Of a DNA stretch of 64,000 bases, positions 23,294-31,356 are shown in pieces; position 1 is the first letter of the stretch, and each line of letters starts with the position of its first letter. Both the position numbers and the translations under genes were made by a program. The stretch spans positions 347,922-411,921 of the forward strand of contig CAUYUJ010014362.1 in the NCBI GenBank assembly GCA_963575745.1, written 5' to 3'. This DNA comes from Prorocentrum cordatum (lineage: Eukaryota; Sar; Dinophyceae; Prorocentrales; Prorocentraceae). The notes below the pieces were generated by a model. That model was given only the letters and a program-made list of their open reading frames with translations. It was not told where the DNA came from and made no database searches.

Positions 23294-24228
23294 TGACGAT
23301 TGTACTCCTTAAGAAATGTATCCTTTGTGATCTGCACACCGTATGTCGTCACAAGATTCCCCCATGCATCATCCCAGAGCTGCCAGCCCGTACCTTCACG
23401 GAATTCCCCCAGAGCGAAAGGGCGTTGACCATTCACAGTACAATAGATGGTGCTCACAGGGTGGCCGATCTCAGGACGAAGTGACACCGTAGGAATCTGT
23501 GCTCGCATAACTGCCATGAATCGGCTCGTAGCTTTGACATGTGGTCGCTTCCATGGTGCACAGTCCACCGAGAATCGCAGTGAAGTCGGATCTATGGGTT
23601 GAGAAAGGCCCTGGATGAGATGTTCAGGCGATGGCATCTGGATACCTGGGGGGGGAGGAGTACGATTCTGCACAGGAGTCACAACTTGATCGAGGTATTT
23701 TTTCCATCTCCAAATGATGTCTGCCCCTACTCCCCCCTTCACCGCCATCTTCATGTTACCAAACATTACCCGGCCTGAGTTGAGTCGTTCAGTCCTGTCT
23801 GAGTCGAGCAACGCCCTGTCGTCCTCGCTGAGCACGCTGGCAATATTTTTAATAATCATCATACAATCCTCATATGTCAACATTTGTTGGTTGCGCACAG
23901 CAGGGTTTCGCCAATCCTTGACCCACCCCTTAACCTCCAGGAAAGTCGGGCGCCACATGTTACGTGCCGCCTGTTGTGCTGTCGTACCTCCCGTACCTCC
24001 GCCCGATCCTGGACCCGACGCGATCGAAGGAGCACCTCCCGCTTGAATAGACGCAACAAGGGACTCAAGTTTCGTCTGACGGTCTCCGAGGTTGTCTATG
24101 GCCTTCTGCTGAACATCCATTCTGGTCGTATGTTGATCGAGGGTATGTCGAATGGCTGTCTGGTTGTCTTTGCTGGCGAGACCCCATTTCAAGCAACAAA
24201 CGAATACTGTCATTCTTCTCATTGGCAA
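23290..24228 (-). CDS. ORF1-like protein, C-terminal part
   Basis: 312-codon frame just upstream of the EN-RT ORF, overlapping it by 4 bp (ATGA type). The start used is not secure: the first part of the genuine reading frame probably lies in the overlapping ORF at 24065-24583. Residues about 25-60 have heptad-like Leu/Ile/Val spacing suggestive of a coiled coil, then a Gly/Ala linker, then a globular part rich in Trp and Arg with no family I recognise. By position it is the ORF1 product that would bind element RNA. Confidence 0.6.
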   Translation of the reverse strand: MPMRRMTVFVCCLKWGLASKDNQTAIRHTLDQHTTRMDVQQKAIDNLGDRQTKLESLVASIQAGGAPSIASGPGSGGGTGGTTAQQAARNMWRPTFLEVKGWVKDWRNPAVRNQQMLTYEDCMMIIKNIASVLSEDDRALLDSDRTERLNSGRVMFGNMKMAVKGGVGADIIWRWKKYLDQVVTPVQNRTPPPPGIQMPSPEHLIQGLSQPIDPTSLRFSVDCAPWKRPHVKATSRFMAVMRAQIPTVSLRPEIGHPVSTIYCTVNGQRPFALGEFREGTGWQLWDDAWGNLVTTYGVQITKDTFLKEYNRQ

Positions 24229-24583
24229 TCACATTTTGTCTCCTCACCTCCTCCGCCTGTCTATCATCCTCTGATACCCGTGCACGAACAGAGCGATCGT
24301 CAGGGAAAGGCACTGTTGCAGATATGTTATCCTGAGAGGATTTCACTTCTTGCAACATCTTTTTGTCAGCGCTGTACCTACTGAGCCACTGTGTGTCTGT
24401 GACTTCCTGAACACCGTACCTGTTGAGCCACTGTGTGTCGGTAACCTCTGATTGTCTGGACCGTCGCTTGTTGAGCTGCCGAAATTCGTAGCCCGCCGTT
24501 GTCACAAGAAGAGATAGCGACAATGTGCCCGTCAGACCAAAGAATGTGCAATGTGCGAACAATGTGTCCGTCAGACCAGACAA
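24065..24583 (-). CDS. ORF1-like protein, N-terminal part (frame-disrupted)
   Basis: 172-codon frame. Residues 3-30 are hydrophobic, then basic. Residues about 46-75 hold a tandem peptide repeat, EVTDTQWLNRYG followed by EVTDTQWLSRYS. The C-terminal third, in this frame, shows the out-of-frame translation of the coiled-coil region seen in the next ORF. A single small indel near 24190-24230 would join the two ORFs into one ORF1 protein. Function inferred from position only. Confidence 0.5.
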   Translation of the reverse strand: MSGLTDTLFAHCTFFGLTGTLSLSLLVTTAGYEFRQLNKRRSRQSEVTDTQWLNRYGVQEVTDTQWLSRYSADKKMLQEVKSSQDNISATVPFPDDRSVRARVSEDDRQAEEVRRQNVIANEKNDSIRLLLEMGSRQQRQPDSHSTYPRSTYDQNGCSAEGHRQPRRPSDET

Positions 24584-24700
24584 TGTGCAGTGTCAGAACA
24601 ATGTGTCCGCCAGAACAATGTGTCCGTCAGATCAGACAAGAAGCAATAGCAACAATGCGTCCGTCAGAAAATGTGTCCGTCAGACCAGATAAGATACGAA
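24500..24700. repeat. AATGTGTCCGTCAGACCAGA repeats at the 5' end of LINE 1
   Basis: The phrase AATGTG(T/C)CCGTCAGACCAGA or a shortened form recurs about every 20-40 bp between 24520 and 24700. It sits where the 5' UTR of the minus-strand element would be. A repeated 5' UTR is known from some LINE families as promoter monomers; that role is only an analogy here. Confidence 0.6.
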
Positions 24701-24869
24701 GAAAGCTCCCTGCAATGTCGATGTACACACTGCAGCACAAAAACAAGCAAGACAAAGCACCTAGCTGACCTGTGTCGTCGCCGAACTCGTCGGTGCTCTG
24801 ACGGCAGGCTATGGCCCCGCGCTGGCGGGCCGCCCGCTCCCCTGGACGTCTGTGGGATCCAGCCGTCCT

Positions 24870-24985
24870 TGAGCCGCCCTTGAGGGGGGAGGCACCGCCC
24901 AATTTCGGGGTCAGCCCTCCCTCCACTCCAGCCACTCCGCCCTCGCGGAGCGCAAGGGGAAGGGGAGGAGGGGGAAGGGGAAAGC
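24870..24985. repeat. Dispersed GC-rich module, copy 2
   Basis: Same ordered phrases as at 17795-17915 (GGGGGGAGGCACCGCCC, CTCCAGCCACTCCGCC, CTCGCGGAGCGCA). It is followed by a GGGGAAGGGGA tract and then by ACAGACAC satellite. Confidence 0.75.
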
Positions 24986-24994
24986 GCGGGGCTC

Positions 24995-25390
24995 AAACAA
25001 ACGAGAAACGGACACACGGACACACAGACACACAGACACACAGACAGAGAGACACGCGGGCACACACGCACAGAGACACACGGACACACAGACACACAAA
25101 CGCACAGACACACAGACATACAGACTCACAGACACGGACGCACAGACAAACAGAGACACAGATACACAGACACACAGACACACAGACCACAGACACACAA
25201 ACACACAGCCACACACACACGCAGACACGCAGACACACAGACACACAGACACACAGACACACAGACACACAGACACACAGAAACTCAAATACACAGACAT
25301 GCAGACACACAGACACACAGACACACAGACACACAGACACACAGACACACAGACTCACAGACACACAGACACACAGGCACACACTCAGAG
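24995..25390. repeat. ACAGACAC satellite tract
   Basis: CAGACACACAGACACA units, the same satellite as at 17.9-19.1 kb. It abuts the 3' end of the Helitron-like coding region. Confidence 0.95.
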
Positions 25391-25412
25391 AGCCGCCGTC
25401 GAGGCGCAGCAC

Positions 25413-26924
25413 TCAGAGAGCCTCCTCCGACAGCGCCACAATCGATGGCTCGCTCACCACGTCATCTCTTTCCGGGCGCAGGCGGCGCAACGTCTGTCGC
25501 AGCTTCTCGTCAGTCCACCTGCCGATGCTGACGGGCACGTCCTCCTGGCGCAATCGGAAGGCTCCAGCGACCTGGCCGAGCAACTCCTGCCGCTTGTTGT
25601 GCTCGGCGATGCCCAAGCGCGTCCGCCGTTCTTCAGGATCCTCCTGCCGCGCGCGCTCCTCCGCGGCAGCGGCGGCGATTTCCCTCGCCGTCGCGCGCCC
25701 GCCACGCCCCCCGCGCTCGCCGCCCGAGGATGGCTCCGAAGCCGCATTGGTTGCGCTAGCCCCTCCAGCACCCTCGCCGCCCCCTGTCGGCGCCCTCGCG
25801 GCGACGCCATCGCTGCCGGGCACTGCGCCAGCCTCAGCCGCGGGCGCCGCACGCGGGGCCTTCCCTGCGTTCTTCTCCTTGAACACCTTCAACTTTCCCT
25901 CCGGGATGGGCCCGCCCACACGCCCATGCCAACCATCTTTGTGCTGCTGCTTGAAATGCAGCCCGCACAGATCCCCGCATCCCTGCTTTTGCGCGCTCCG
26001 GCATTGCCAACCAGCTCCGTTCCCCCACGTCCGAGCCATGCACTTCGCGGGGTCAATGTTTTCTGGCGCAAAGCGCCGCCATTCGTCCCCCGCGAGCGAC
26101 GCCCCCGCGCCTGGCTGGACTACAGCAGGCACAGGGTCCGCGGACGGAACGCCAGCGGCCCTGCCAGCGTCGTCGTCCTCGTCGCCCGCGCGGCCCGGAG
26201 CTGGCGGGGACAGCCCGCGCTTCTTGCCCCTGCGCGATGGCGGCTGCGGCTGCCCCGAAGCGCTGGGGCCCCCGTCGCCAGCGCCAGGATCCCCGCCACC
26301 CGCCCGACGCCGCTTGCCCGGTGGCTCACCGCCCGACGCCTGCTGCCCGGCGGGCGCACTCGGCGGCGCAGACGGCGCGGCAGCGGCGCTGGAAGCAGCG
26401 CCGCCGCCGCCGCTGCCGCTCCCCGCAGACCCCGCCGCGCGCCCGCCTGCATGCCCGAGAGGCGCAGTCGGCGGAGCCGGCGGCGCACCAGACGGTCCCG
26501 CACCAGCGCTGCCGCTGGCGCCCCCCGCAGACCCCGCCGCCGCGCGCCCGCCGCCTCCGCCCCGCGGACCCGCCCTGCGCACATACGCAAACACATAGGC
26601 GCCAATGTGCACCTGGTGGTTTCCGGCGATCTGCGCCCAAGTCTGGAGCTGGACAGCACTGTCGTCGAATTTGGCGTATTCGTTCACGCCCACGGATGCA
26701 TACGCATAATAGTGTCCGCTTGTCGCGCTTTCGCCCTGGTGCACCACGACCCCCGAGAAATCGTACTCGCACTGGGAATCCAGAGGCCGCAGAATCTGAG
26801 GAAAGCGCACAGGGCGTCTGTCGTACCACTGGCCTATCACCCGCTCCACGATCACGAAGAGCACCGGCGGCGACCGCTCCAGTACCACTGCTATACTTGA
26901 CAGACAGCACCCCGCCCACATCAT
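25413..26924 (-). CDS. USP protease, C-terminal catalytic part plus Cys/His tail module
   Basis: 503-codon frame. The first 100 residues hold the C-terminal half of a C19 peptidase: a VLFVIVER-type strand, then YDFSGVVVHQGE, SGHYYAYA (His box) and YAKFDD. It would hydrolyse ubiquitin or ubiquitin-like conjugates together with the N-terminal half in the next entry. After a long Ala/Gly/Pro linker, residues about 285-345 hold a Cys/His module, CMARTW...QC...C..LC..H, with HGRVGGPIPEGK at its end; a related module is in the 35139-37715 ORF. The C-terminus (from about 370) is Ala/Glu/Arg-rich. The first residues of the frame are not certain because it is joined to its partner by a frameshift near 26922. 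Confidence 0.7.
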   Translation of the reverse strand: MMWAGCCLSSIAVVLERSPPVLFVIVERVIGQWYDRRPVRFPQILRPLDSQCEYDFSGVVVHQGESATSGHYYAYASVGVNEYAKFDDSAVQLQTWAQIAGNHQVHIGAYVFAYVRRAGPRGGGGGRAAAGSAGGASGSAGAGPSGAPPAPPTAPLGHAGGRAAGSAGSGSGGGGAASSAAAAPSAPPSAPAGQQASGGEPPGKRRRAGGGDPGAGDGGPSASGQPQPPSRRGKKRGLSPPAPGRAGDEDDDAGRAAGVPSADPVPAVVQPGAGASLAGDEWRRFAPENIDPAKCMARTWGNGAGWQCRSAQKQGCGDLCGLHFKQQHKDGWHGRVGGPIPEGKLKVFKEKNAGKAPRAAPAAEAGAVPGSDGVAARAPTGGGEGAGGASATNAASEPSSGGERGGRGGRATAREIAAAAAEERARQEDPEERRTRLGIAEHNKRQELLGQVAGAFRLRQEDVPVSIGRWTDEKLRQTLRRLRPERDDVVSEPSIVALSEEAL

Positions 26925-27892
26925 ATGGCCGGCGCCTGCCGCCCCTGAGCATCATCGAGGTGAGCGTGCGCCGGACATCCTGGCCCTGGCTCACCGACAT
27001 GCCTTAATCCCAGCCGGATCAAGTCCTCCAGATCGCACGGCCCCCGGTGGTCGGGGCCGAGCAATTCGGAAGGCACCACCTTCAGAAACGTCCTAATTTC
27101 CCCCTTGTCCGAACTTGCTGTGCACGCGGCGCATCGCCTCCGCTGCCGAAACGCAATGCCGCAGACGCGCTGCTGGAGCACACTGCGCTGCCCGTGAGCC
27201 CCCCTTGCGGTACAAACGGGGTGTTCGATCTCGGTAACGGCATGGAGGGCGGCCAAGAAGAACTCTGACGCGTCGCATTGCTTCGGTCTCCCTTGCTGAT
27301 CGAATTCTGTGAATTCTCGCTCACCAAAAAGCCCCGCGCGCGCGGCGGCAGCCAGCGGCGCGTCGGTGTCGACCCCCCCGCCCTGGACAGAGAGAGCCGT
27401 GGCCTGAGCTCCGAGCGCGCACGCCGCGCAAGATGCCGCACCCAGAGGGCACCGCTGGTCGTGAACGTAGAAAAGCCGACGGAAGGGAGCCAGGCGTAGC
27501 AGCACCTGCGCGACTGCGCTCACGAAGCAAGTATTGCCGAGGTTTGCGATGCCCACGCCAGAGCCGCGGCCGCAGCGCCACTGCAGCTCCCTGGTCACCT
27601 CCTCCTGGGACACGCCATAAGCTGCCATGCACAGATCCCGGTCCAGCGGGCGCAGCTCTGGCGGCTCTGCACCATCGCCAACAGTCGCCGCCGTGCGAAA
27701 CATGTCCCCCCAAAGATCCCTCGGCACTACGGTGCCCCCCCCCACCGGCACCGCGGCCGCCACCCGCGCGCCGTCGCCCCCGCAAAACAGCGCTCCCCGT
27801 CGACGATGCCGCCGCCGCATCTCCGGTCCCCGTCGCGTCACCGCCGCGGCCGCGGCCCCTGCCCCGCCCCGCAAGCCCTGCGTCCGGCGCAA
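26921..27892 (-). CDS. USP protease, N-terminal catalytic part
   Basis: 323-codon frame with the Cys box GIANLGNTCFVSAVAQ at about residue 107-122, matching the GLxNLGNTCFxNxxLQ signature of ubiquitin-specific proteases (family C19). The nucleophile is the Cys of NTCF. Further conserved-looking pieces are EFDQQGRPKQCDASEFFLAAL (around 200) and the DLEDLIRLGL region. A frameshift at the end separates it from the His box half. Upstream it follows the PIF1 helicase directly: a C9 run at 27735-27743 lies where the helicase frame would have to shift into this one. So it was probably the C-terminal domain of a Rep-Hel-USP polyprotein. Confidence 0.75.
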   Translation of the reverse strand: MRRTQGLRGGAGAAAAAVTRRGPEMRRRHRRRGALFCGGDGARVAAAVPVGGGTVVPRDLWGDMFRTAATVGDGAEPPELRPLDRDLCMAAYGVSQEEVTRELQWRCGRGSGVGIANLGNTCFVSAVAQVLLRLAPFRRLFYVHDQRCPLGAASCAACALGAQATALSVQGGGVDTDAPLAAAARAGLFGEREFTEFDQQGRPKQCDASEFFLAALHAVTEIEHPVCTARGAHGQRSVLQQRVCGIAFRQRRRCAACTASSDKGEIRTFLKVVPSELLGPDHRGPCDLEDLIRLGLRHVGEPGPGCPAHAHLDDAQGRQAPAI

Positions 27893-30221
27893 TGTATGCC
27901 GGTGGCACCGTCAGAGCCTGACCCGGGCGCAGCGCGTGCGAGGGCAGAGGCGTATGCACAGACGCCGCAGGGGCTGCCTCCCCGTCCGAAGGAACTGATC
28001 CGGCTGCTTCGTCGTCGTCGTCGTCCGCCTCACCGACGCCCGCTGAGGTCCCCGCGGCCCGAGACGGGCCCAGCGGCGACGCCCGTGGCACCACCGGCGG
28101 CGCGGGCGCCGAGCTCGACTCCGGGGCCCTCCGCGCGGCGGGCCCATCCCCCACGTCCCAGCCGTACTCCTGCGCCTTCTGCTTGGCGATTTCGAAACTC
28201 TCGAGCATCTTTTTTTCAAAGCGTTGGACACCGTCGCGGACGTACTGGGGCGGGCCCCGCTCCAGAATGTCCCAGGGCGGCAGGTTGTAGACGAGCACGC
28301 GGTCGGCCACGCGAACGCGACTGAGCATGACGTACAGGTGCAGCCACCAGTCATCGGCGCCCATGTTCATGGGCTTCTGGAGCACCATGGTGGCCGCATC
28401 CATGCCCATGCCCTGCGCAGTCTGCACGGTACGAACTTTCTCTGGCAGCAACGGGATCTGGTACCTCGTAACCTTCACCTTCCGAAGCTTTCGCTCGCCC
28501 TCGTCTTCGTAGTGATGGTTCCACTCCCAGGACGCCCTGTGCGGCGCGATCTGCACAACCCCTTTTCCGAACCCAAAGTCCTTCTCGAGGCCATCAAACC
28601 TGACGAGGACACCGCGCGGCAAACATTTGCATCGATAATAACCGATCCGGTGGGCGTCGTGAAGCTTCTTTTCGCGCCAATCCGCGTCTGGCGTCTCGAA
28701 CTCTCGCGGGTGGAACCTCACGTCCACGACTTCCCCCACGGCGTCCTGGACGATCTGGTGCTTCGCCGACAACTTCACGTTCAACCGCACACGCATGCCG
28801 ATGCACAGCGGGCACATGCCGATGAGGTGACCAGTGTTGTTCACGTTCGGCACCTGAAGCATGGCCTTGTGATGCTCCGCACCGAATGGCCTTGGAGGCA
28901 GGTCCACGGCCTGCACGTACAGCAGCATCTGCCCTCTATCCCTGGCCTCTCGCACGGCCCGATACTGCATCTGCCTGTGCACGGCCTCCCAGGCGATGCC
29001 CATCTCGAACCCGTCCTTGACATGGGGGTCCTGCAACCGCTTGTCGTTCTTACCAGGTCGGACCACCCACTTTTGCACCATCCTTTTCTGCTCGGCCGTA
29101 AACTTTTTGCCCTGCCTCATGGTCTTCAAGAAGCCGGGCATGAAAGGGCAGGGCGCGTGCGGAGTAACGAGACGGTCCTTGAAGCGGTGCGTCTCGTACA
29201 GAAACATCGCGTGGGTGAGCCCGTCCAGGAACATGGACTGCCCATTGCGGACGTGAACCGGCGCCTCGGGCGACTCGGGCTGCAGCAAGGAAGACCTTCT
29301 GCCCTTGCCGCTCACCGGCCCCAACTGATAAAAATCCCCCAGGAACATGACAATCGGAACCTTCCCGAACGTGTGGCCCCGCGCCATGTACAGGTTCACA
29401 TCGCAATTATACTGAGCCTTACGGGCTTTGCACATGCGAAACGATGCAGCGCCGAGAAGCTGGGGCGGCACCATGGACACCTCCTCCACGATGACGGCCT
29501 TGAGGTCGTTCATGCGGTCCACGATGTCATCGACCTTCTGTCTAGACAGCGTTCTGATGTCCATGGCCTGTTGGCCGCTCAGCCCGAAGCCGCTGTGGAT
29601 CGTCTCCCCCCCGATGACGCGCGCAGCGCTGTTCGACGAGGCCACGGCGATCTCCGATCCCGCGCCGAACACCTCGTTGAGCAGACGTCGCAGCAGTTTT
29701 ACCACCTCCGTCTTCCCCGTCCCGCCCTCCCCGTGCAACAGGAGAGCCATCTGCTCCACCGGCTTAGGGCTTTTTCCGCTGTCCAGATCTTGATGGTATG
29801 CCACGATGGCCTCCACCTGGCCCACGAGCAGGGCGACCACCGCCTTCTGCTCCTGATTGAACGTCACGGGGTTCTCCGCCCTGTTCGCCCACTCGTCAAA
29901 CAGCCTCTCCGCGATGTCGCGCGCCCGCGGCGGCCGCTTCTCGTCGCCGGCAACCGCGGGCGCCGGCGGCCGACCAGGCACGAGCACGGCAGGCGCCGAA
30001 CCCGCGAGGCCGCTCCGCCCGTCGCCATCCCCAGGCAAGCCCTCTGCTCCCTTTTTCCTGTATCGGAACGCCTCCTTCTGCTGTGCTTTGCCCTCCTCGA
30101 ACTGGGAGTCGTCCAACTCGACACAGCATTCCAGTACTCGCGACAGCAGGCTGCGGCTTATGGTCTTTCGCATAGCCGTCAAGGAAGATATTCTTATAGA
30201 CCAAGCTTTGTGACGACCCAC
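27321..30221 (-). CDS. PIF1-type DNA helicase of Helitron
   Basis: 966-codon frame; the genuine part is about 30175-27745. It is an ATP-dependent 5'-3' helicase that would unwind the element during rolling-circle transposition. Walker A GEGGTGKTEVVK is near residue 160, EEVSMVPPQLLG is the Walker B-like region, MFLGDFYQLGPV near 290 is the PIF1 family motif, and VRTVQTAQGMG...YVMLSRVR near 610-645 matches the final helicase motifs. Upstream there is a spacer rich in Lys/Glu. The last 140 codons are translated in the wrong frame: they overlap the USP Cys box and show its out-of-frame version. The first residues also overlap the preceding ORF by a frameshift near 30175. Confidence 0.85.
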   Translation of the reverse strand: MGRHKAWSIRISSLTAMRKTISRSLLSRVLECCVELDDSQFEEGKAQQKEAFRYRKKGAEGLPGDGDGRSGLAGSAPAVLVPGRPPAPAVAGDEKRPPRARDIAERLFDEWANRAENPVTFNQEQKAVVALLVGQVEAIVAYHQDLDSGKSPKPVEQMALLLHGEGGTGKTEVVKLLRRLLNEVFGAGSEIAVASSNSAARVIGGETIHSGFGLSGQQAMDIRTLSRQKVDDIVDRMNDLKAVIVEEVSMVPPQLLGAASFRMCKARKAQYNCDVNLYMARGHTFGKVPIVMFLGDFYQLGPVSGKGRRSSLLQPESPEAPVHVRNGQSMFLDGLTHAMFLYETHRFKDRLVTPHAPCPFMPGFLKTMRQGKKFTAEQKRMVQKWVVRPGKNDKRLQDPHVKDGFEMGIAWEAVHRQMQYRAVREARDRGQMLLYVQAVDLPPRPFGAEHHKAMLQVPNVNNTGHLIGMCPLCIGMRVRLNVKLSAKHQIVQDAVGEVVDVRFHPREFETPDADWREKKLHDAHRIGYYRCKCLPRGVLVRFDGLEKDFGFGKGVVQIAPHRASWEWNHHYEDEGERKLRKVKVTRYQIPLLPEKVRTVQTAQGMGMDAATMVLQKPMNMGADDWWLHLYVMLSRVRVADRVLVYNLPPWDILERGPPQYVRDGVQRFEKKMLESFEIAKQKAQEYGWDVGDGPAARRAPESSSAPAPPVVPRASPLGPSRAAGTSAGVGEADDDDDEAAGSVPSDGEAAPAASVHTPLPSHALRPGQALTVPPAYIAPDAGLAGRGRGRGRGGDATGTGDAAAASSTGSAVLRGRRRAGGGRGAGGGGHRSAEGSLGGHVSHGGDCWRWCRAARAAPAGPGSVHGSLWRVPGGGDQGAAVALRPRLWRGHRKPRQYLLRERSRAGAATPGSLPSAFLRSRPAVPSGCGILRGVRARSSGHGSLCPGRGGRHRRAAGCRRARGAFW

Positions 30222-31356
30222 GCATGCGCTCCAACTGGGCCACCGCGGGCACCTCGCTATCCTTCAATGCGTGCGCGGGCATCTGTCGGTGCGCCGCCCA
30301 CGCTTCGTCCGATTCGCCCTCGTCCACCTCCTGAACAAAACCGTCCAGCGCTCCGCCGCCGGCGCCCGCCCCCTCCTCGTCTGCCTCCCCGGCAGGCCGA
30401 TTCCCCGCTGCCTCCAGCTCAGCAGACTGCTCGAAGTCCTTGGCCTCCGGACGGACTTTGGTTCGCGGCCGCCCCTTCGCCTCCGCCTCCACGTCGAGGT
30501 TCGTCGCGACCTGGACGGTCCAGCGTGCCATGAACTCGGCGGCGCTGGGGCGCTGTGCAAAATGGACCGGGCCATCCTCTGAGCCCCGGTTCAAATCGAT
30601 GTCCTCGATCGTGAACCACTTTCCAGCTCGCCGCTCGCAATCCTCGTACTGCCTGGACAACGCCAACTGATTGGCCCACCACTCCTCCCAGGCAGGCTTA
30701 TGCTTCCCAGACGCGTCGACACCGGCCCTGTAGGGCGCCCAGGCCGCAGCCCCCTTCTCAGCAGGCTGCAACGGACGAAAGATCACAGACTTGAACAGCG
30801 CGTTCACCTCTGCCTCTCCTTCGAAGGCATCGTGAAGCCGAAGAACTTGGGCACCCTGAACGGCGCGCCGACGCGGAGCCTCTGCACTCGGAAGGCGGCA
30901 GTTGGGTGCGTGTCCGCGAACGCGTACGTCTCGAAGTCCTGCGGGTCGAAGTGGAGCGGGTTGGCCTGCGCCGTGTACACGTACATGGCGTAATGGTACA
31001 TGCCCATGGACTTCAGGGGCTCCCTGTCGCCGCGATGCAGCCAGTCCATCTTCATGTCGTGGTCCAGCCGCGCCTTGTATGCCACCGCCTGCTGCTGCTC
31101 CTGCTCGGGCTTCCCCCCCCCAGCAGCACCGGCGGCCGCGCCCTCCCCGACAACGCCGTCGACGACCTCGGCGTGCAGCGCTGCGCGCCCGTCGCCCAGC
31201 GCATCCATGATACCGCCCCCCCCCTCGCCGTCCTCTTCTCCCGCGGCCGGCTGGTCCACCTCGATGTGGTCTGCGCGCGGGTCGGTCCAGAAGTCGTCCA
31301 TTTTCTGATGAACGGCGGAGCTTGCCTGGAACGCCAGCGCCACGATCCCCTTGCAA
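29896..31356 (-). CDS. Rep-helicase linker segment
   Basis: 486-codon frame of which only about 30820-30180 looks like genuine protein. This part starts at EAEVNALFKSVIFRPLQPAEKG and ends at SLVYKNIFLDGYAK. It contains WEEWWANQL and FMARWTVQVATNLDVEAEAKG and is acidic near its end (DGFVQEVDEGESDEAW). It bridges the end of the Rep ORF (frameshift near 30820) and the start of the helicase ORF (frameshift near 30178). In Helitrons this interval links Rep to Hel. No separate function is recognised. Confidence 0.55.
   Translation of the reverse strand: MQGDRGAGVPGKLRRSSENGRLLDRPARRPHRGGPAGRGRRGRRGGGRYHGCAGRRARSAARRGRRRRCRGGRGRRCCWGGEARAGAAAGGGIQGAAGPRHEDGLAASRRQGAPEVHGHVPLRHVRVHGAGQPAPLRPAGLRDVRVRGHAPNCRLPSAEAPRRRAVQGAQVLRLHDAFEGEAEVNALFKSVIFRPLQPAEKGAAAWAPYRAGVDASGKHKPAWEEWWANQLALSRQYEDCERRAGKWFTIEDIDLNRGSEDGPVHFAQRPSAAEFMARWTVQVATNLDVEAEAKGRPRTKVRPEAKDFEQSAELEAAGNRPAGEADEEGAGAGGGALDGFVQEVDEGESDEAWAAHRQMPAHALKDSEVPAVAQLERMRGSSQSLVYKNIFLDGYAKDHKPQPAVASTGMLCRVGRLPVRGGQSTAEGGVPIQEKGSRGLAWGWRRAERPRGFGACRARAWSAAGARGCRRREAAAAGARHRGEAV

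Larger units (their letters stand above)
19349..24760 (-). mobile_element. LINE-like retrotransposon 1 (ORF1, EN-RT, RNase H)
   Basis: Read on the minus strand, the order is ORF1-like coiled-coil protein, AP endonuclease plus reverse transcriptase in one polyprotein, then an RNase H-like ORF. This is the layout of a non-LTR retrotransposon with RNase H. No long terminal repeats, integrase or protease are visible. The unit is flanked on both sides by the same GC-rich module plus ACAGACAC satellite (17.8-19.1 kb and 24.87-25.39 kb). I could not identify target-site duplications or a clear 3' tail, so both ends are approximate. Confidence 0.75.

Noticed and set aside
25385-25440. Helitron 3' terminus with CTRR and preceding hairpin
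   Set aside because: CTCTCTGAGTG repeats occur here but no clean hairpin followed by CTRR could be identified.
25830-25853. GCGCC...GGGCGC hairpin with a GCCTCAGCC centre in the USP ORF
   Set aside because: The centre differs from the core in the loop and the stretch is so GC-rich that such a fold is likely by chance.
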